A stretch of DNA of 64,000 nt from Njordibacter sp905182035 (GTDB taxonomy: Bacteria; Pseudomonadota; Gammaproteobacteria; Pseudomonadales; Balneatricaceae). Position 1 is the stretch's first letter. Every line of letters begins with the position of its first letter. Shown piece by piece: positions 61,613-64,000 of this stretch. The position numbers and the translations under genes are program-made. The notes beneath the pieces are model-generated. The model had not been told where the DNA came from and made no database searches. It saw nothing but the letters and a program-made list of their open reading frames with translations. The DNA is taken from NCBI RefSeq assembly GCF_047730075.1, contig NZ_CP159831.1:2542001-2606000 (forward strand), in the 5' to 3' direction.

Positions 61613-63703
61613 TTAGGCTTCCATGTCTTTCATAGAAAGCTTAATACGGCCACGTGCGTCAACATCTAGGACCTTAACCTTAACTATTTGACCTTCTTCT
61701 AGGTAGTCAGTTACTTTCTCAACACGCTCGCTGGAGATTTGAGAAATGTGCAACAAACCATCTTTACCAGGCAAAATGCTAATGAATGCTCCGAAGTCTA
61801 CAATGCGCTCTACTTTGCCTTCGTAGGTGGCACCAACTTCAGCTTCTGCAGTGATTTCTAGAATCTTAGCTTCAGCCAATTCAGCAGCAGCTTTGTCATC
61901 AGCGTATACGCGCACAGTACCATCGTCTTCAATGTCGATTGATGCGCCAGTTTCTTCACACAAACCACGAATGGTCGCGCCACCTTTACCAATCACGTCA
62001 CGGATCTTATCTTGATCGATCTTGATAGTTTTCATAGTGGGTGCGTTGTCGTTCAACTCAGCGCGAGGTGTAGCGATAACCTTGTTCATTTCGTCCAAGA
62101 TATGGATACGTGCATCGTGTGCTTGCTCTAGAGCAATTTCCATAATCTCTTCGGTGACGCCTTGGATTTTGATGTCCATTTGCAGAGCAGTGATGCCTGC
62201 AGCAGAACCAGCTACTTTAAAATCCATGTCGCCCAAGTGATCTTCATCACCCAATATGTCCGTCAATACGGCAAAACCAGCATCTTCTTTGATCAAACCC
62301 ATGGCGATACCAGCAACAGGGGCTTTAATCGGCACACCAGCGTCCATAAGCGCTAGGGAAGCACCGCATACAGAAGCCATGGAGCTAGAACCGTTAGATT
62401 CAGTAATTTCTGAAACCACACGGATGGTGTACGGGAAGTCTTCTTGGCTTGGCAACATGGCTTGGATGCCACGACGAGCCAAACGACCATGTCCAATCTC
62501 ACGACGGCCAGGGCCCATGAAACGGCCTGTTTCGCCTACGGAATAGCTTGGGAAGTTGTAGTGCAACATAAACGGATCTTTACGTGAGCCTTCTAGGGCG
62601 TCAATGATCTGCTGGTCACGGCTAGTACCAAGAGTAGCTACAACAATAGACTGAGTTTCACCACGAGTGAACAATGAAGAACCGTGAGCCTTAGCCAATG
62701 TACCAATTTCTACATTGATACCACGTACAGTCTTGTTATCACGGCCGTCAATACGTGGCTCGCCTGCAACTGCGCGTGAACGTACAGTGTGCTTTTCTAG
62801 CTTGCTCACCATGCTTAATACGTCAGACTTAGAAGGTGCAGCTTCGTCATCGCTACATAGGGCAGCAACAGCTTGCGCCTTAACTTCACCTAAACGCGTG
62901 TAACGGTCCATTTTATCGCTTAGTTGGTAAGCTTCGCCAACAGCATCGCCAACGGCAGCAGTGACAGCAGACTTAAGCGCTGCATCTTCTTCAGCAGCAA
63001 CCCAATCCCAAGTAGGCTTGGCAGCTTCTGATGCAAATTCGCCTATCGCCTTAACCACAGCTTGCATTTCATCATGGGCAAAAAGAACAGCGCCCAGCAT
63101 CACGTCTTCGCTTAATTCTTTGGCTTCTGATTCAACCATCAACACGGCGTCAGCAGTACCAGCAACCACCATGTCTAGATCAGATGTGGCTTGGGCTTCA
63201 AAGCTTGGGTTAAGTTGGTAGCCAGCGTCGTCAGAGTATGAGACACGTGCAGCACCAATTGGGCCCGCAAAAGGAATGCCAGAGATGGCTAAAGCAGCAG
63301 ATGTGCCGATCAAAGCAGCAATATCTGTGTCGTTTTGCTTATCAGCAGACATAACAGTACAAATAACCTGTACTTCGTTCATGAAACCCTTAGGGAACAA
63401 TGGACGAATTGGACGGTCGATCAAGCGGCTAGTTAGCGTCTCTTTTTCAGATGGACGCGCTTCACGCTTAAAGAAACCACCAGGGATCTTACCTACAGCG
63501 TAAGTCTTTTCTTGGTAGTGTACAGAAAGTGGGAAGAAACCTTGATCAGGCTTAGCTTTTTTAGAACCAACAACAGCAACCAATACTTGGATAGCGTCAT
63601 CGATAGTGACAAGTACAGCACCAGAAGCTTGACGTGCAATACGGCCAGTTTCTAACGTTACGGTTTGTTCACCGTATTGAAATGTTTTGGTAATGACAGA
63701 CAT
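61613..63703 (-). CDS. pnp: Polynucleotide phosphorylase
   Basis: 696 residues from the ATG at 63703 (MSVITKTFQYG), with GGAG six bases upstream; the open frame upstream to 63733 is not family-like. Two RNase PH domains with an all-helical spacer, then a KH domain (IRDVIGKGGATIRGLCEETGASIDIEDDGTV) and an S1 domain (YEGKVERIVDFGAFISILPGKDGLLHISQI). It degrades RNA 3'-5' phosphorolytically as part of the degradosome. It is downstream of rpsO, and the spacer contains large hairpins. Confidence 0.97.
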   Translation of the reverse strand: MSVITKTFQYGEQTVTLETGRIARQASGAVLVTIDDAIQVLVAVVGSKKAKPDQGFFPLSVHYQEKTYAVGKIPGGFFKREARPSEKETLTSRLIDRPIRPLFPKGFMNEVQVICTVMSADKQNDTDIAALIGTSAALAISGIPFAGPIGAARVSYSDDAGYQLNPSFEAQATSDLDMVVAGTADAVLMVESEAKELSEDVMLGAVLFAHDEMQAVVKAIGEFASEAAKPTWDWVAAEEDAALKSAVTAAVGDAVGEAYQLSDKMDRYTRLGEVKAQAVAALCSDDEAAPSKSDVLSMVSKLEKHTVRSRAVAGEPRIDGRDNKTVRGINVEIGTLAKAHGSSLFTRGETQSIVVATLGTSRDQQIIDALEGSRKDPFMLHYNFPSYSVGETGRFMGPGRREIGHGRLARRGIQAMLPSQEDFPYTIRVVSEITESNGSSSMASVCGASLALMDAGVPIKAPVAGIAMGLIKEDAGFAVLTDILGDEDHLGDMDFKVAGSAAGITALQMDIKIQGVTEEIMEIALEQAHDARIHILDEMNKVIATPRAELNDNAPTMKTIKIDQDKIRDVIGKGGATIRGLCEETGASIDIEDDGTVRVYADDKAAAELAEAKILEITAEAEVGATYEGKVERIVDFGAFISILPGKDGLLHISQISSERVEKVTDYLEEGQIVKVKVLDVDARGRIKLSMKDMEA

Positions 63704-63858
63704 ATGTATCTCCATAAAATAAAGAATCTGCAATCAAATGAGCGATCTAATCCACCAGTACACTTATTGACTCGGTTTAGGCTTAAACCTACCTACGACA
63801 CCAAGCCAATAAGAGTACGGGCCGACCCTCTCCTATTGCTTACAGTCAAAACAATAAA

Positions 63859-63886
63859 GGCTAAGTAACCAAAAGATTACCTAGCC
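63859..63886 (-). promoter_or_regulatory. Hairpin in the pnp leader
   Basis: GGCTA-A-GTAACC / GATTAC-C-TAGCC form a stem with an AAAA loop and one bulge. On the minus strand it is followed by a U-rich stretch. It may act as an RNase III target for pnp autoregulation, as known in Escherichia coli, or as a weak terminator after rpsO. A smaller hairpin (GGTTTA-GGCT-TAAACC, 63774-63789) lies nearer to pnp. Confidence 0.5.
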
Positions 63887-63924
63887 TCTATTTGCCACAC
63901 CTAAAAATGCACAGTGCGGCATTT

Positions 63925-63980
63925 AAATCAGATCTTAAGCCTGCTACATTCACCGAATACAGCAGGTTTAAAACTGATTT
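63925..63980 (-). terminator. Long stem-loop directly after rpsO
   Basis: AAATCAG (63925-63931) pairs with CTGATTT (63974-63980), and CCTGCT (63940-63945) with AGCAGG (63961-63966), giving a two-part stem topped by TATTC/GAATG-like pairing. It begins at the rpsO stop codon. It probably is the end or processing site of rpsO mRNA, with readthrough to pnp. Confidence 0.6.
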
Positions 63981-64000
63981 TAGCGGCGTAGACCTAAACG
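63980..64000 (-). CDS. rpsO: Ribosomal protein S15, C-terminal end
   Basis: Only the last six codons are in the window: RLGLRR followed by TAA at 63980-63982. This is exactly the C-terminus of S15, and the position upstream of pnp is the standard rpsO-pnp arrangement. The rest of the gene lies beyond the right edge. Confidence 0.85.
   Translation of the reverse strand, partial: RLGLRR

Noticed and set aside
1..64000. Search by eye for CRISPR repeats, insertion sequences, tRNA genes, and defence or biosynthetic clusters.
   Set aside because: No regularly spaced repeats, no transposase-like frame, no cloverleaf and no defence-type domain combination was found.

Overview
This is a chromosomal window from a gammaproteobacterium. 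It is dense with core genes in gamma-typical order: lepA-lepB-rnc-era-recO-pdxJ-acpS-cysM-rlmD-relA-mazG, ygfB-pepP-ubiH-ubiI, zapA next to 6S RNA, rppH-ptsP, lgt-thyA-folA and rpsO-pnp. From memory, several of these blocks match Pseudomonas order, but the base composition looks clearly lower in GC (by eye, not computed), and the thiPQ, waaA and hemG arrangement differs. A marine Oceanospirillales- or Cellvibrionales-like organism is my best guess. The genus cannot be fixed from the sequence alone.

Layout. 1-414 is the start of a CoA-ester-type flavin monooxygenase, with two palindromic operator-like sites upstream. 490-2230 is the accessory part of the window. It holds a hairpin-rich non-coding stretch, a phage terminase small-subunit gene broken by one stop codon, a truncated tyrosine-recombinase gene, and an isolated 72-residue membrane protein with its own palindrome and terminator. 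2231-4713 carries a DUF938 methyltransferase, an Asp/Glu-racemase-family protein, a membrane-anchored cold-shock-domain protein and slyX. 4715-7672 is rsmJ, uppP, tsaB and adk. 7925-19662 is one long run of eleven minus-strand genes from lepA down to mazG, covering protein secretion, RNA processing, DNA repair, cofactor synthesis and ppGpp synthesis. 19841-29021 holds a Spy/CpxP-like chaperone and the minus-strand run waaA-thiP-thiQ-hemG-nudF-cpdA-parE. 29086-33339 continues the envelope theme with a glycosyltransferase, dgkA, msbA and an LpxL-type acyltransferase. With waaA this forms a lipid A and core-oligosaccharide neighbourhood.

33368-44887 has glnE, an orphan cytoplasmic histidine kinase, argA, a badly decayed ilvD pseudogene, folA, thyA, lgt, a TauE/SafE transporter, an NRDE protein and a LysE-type exporter. 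44861-50088 has ptsP, rppH, a HAD phosphatase that is a good histidinol-phosphatase candidate, rlmI and gcvH. 50099-55566 is the ubiquinone hydroxylase/pepP/ygfB block, the TIGR02449-zapA pair and 6S RNA. 55714-64000 has a CpxRA-like two-component system, ilvA, rpiA, serA, pnp and the last codons of rpsO.

The most notable observations are four. The ilvD pseudogene has a stop codon, two frameshifts and three internal deletions beside intact ilvA and argA. The int/terS remnant may derive from a phage or phage satellite. The 72-residue membrane protein next to it is unrecognised. A triple 21-bp tandem repeat duplicates the end of ygfB in front of pepP. I found no CRISPR array, insertion sequence, tRNA or rRNA, and no convincing intact novel multigene defence or biosynthetic system.
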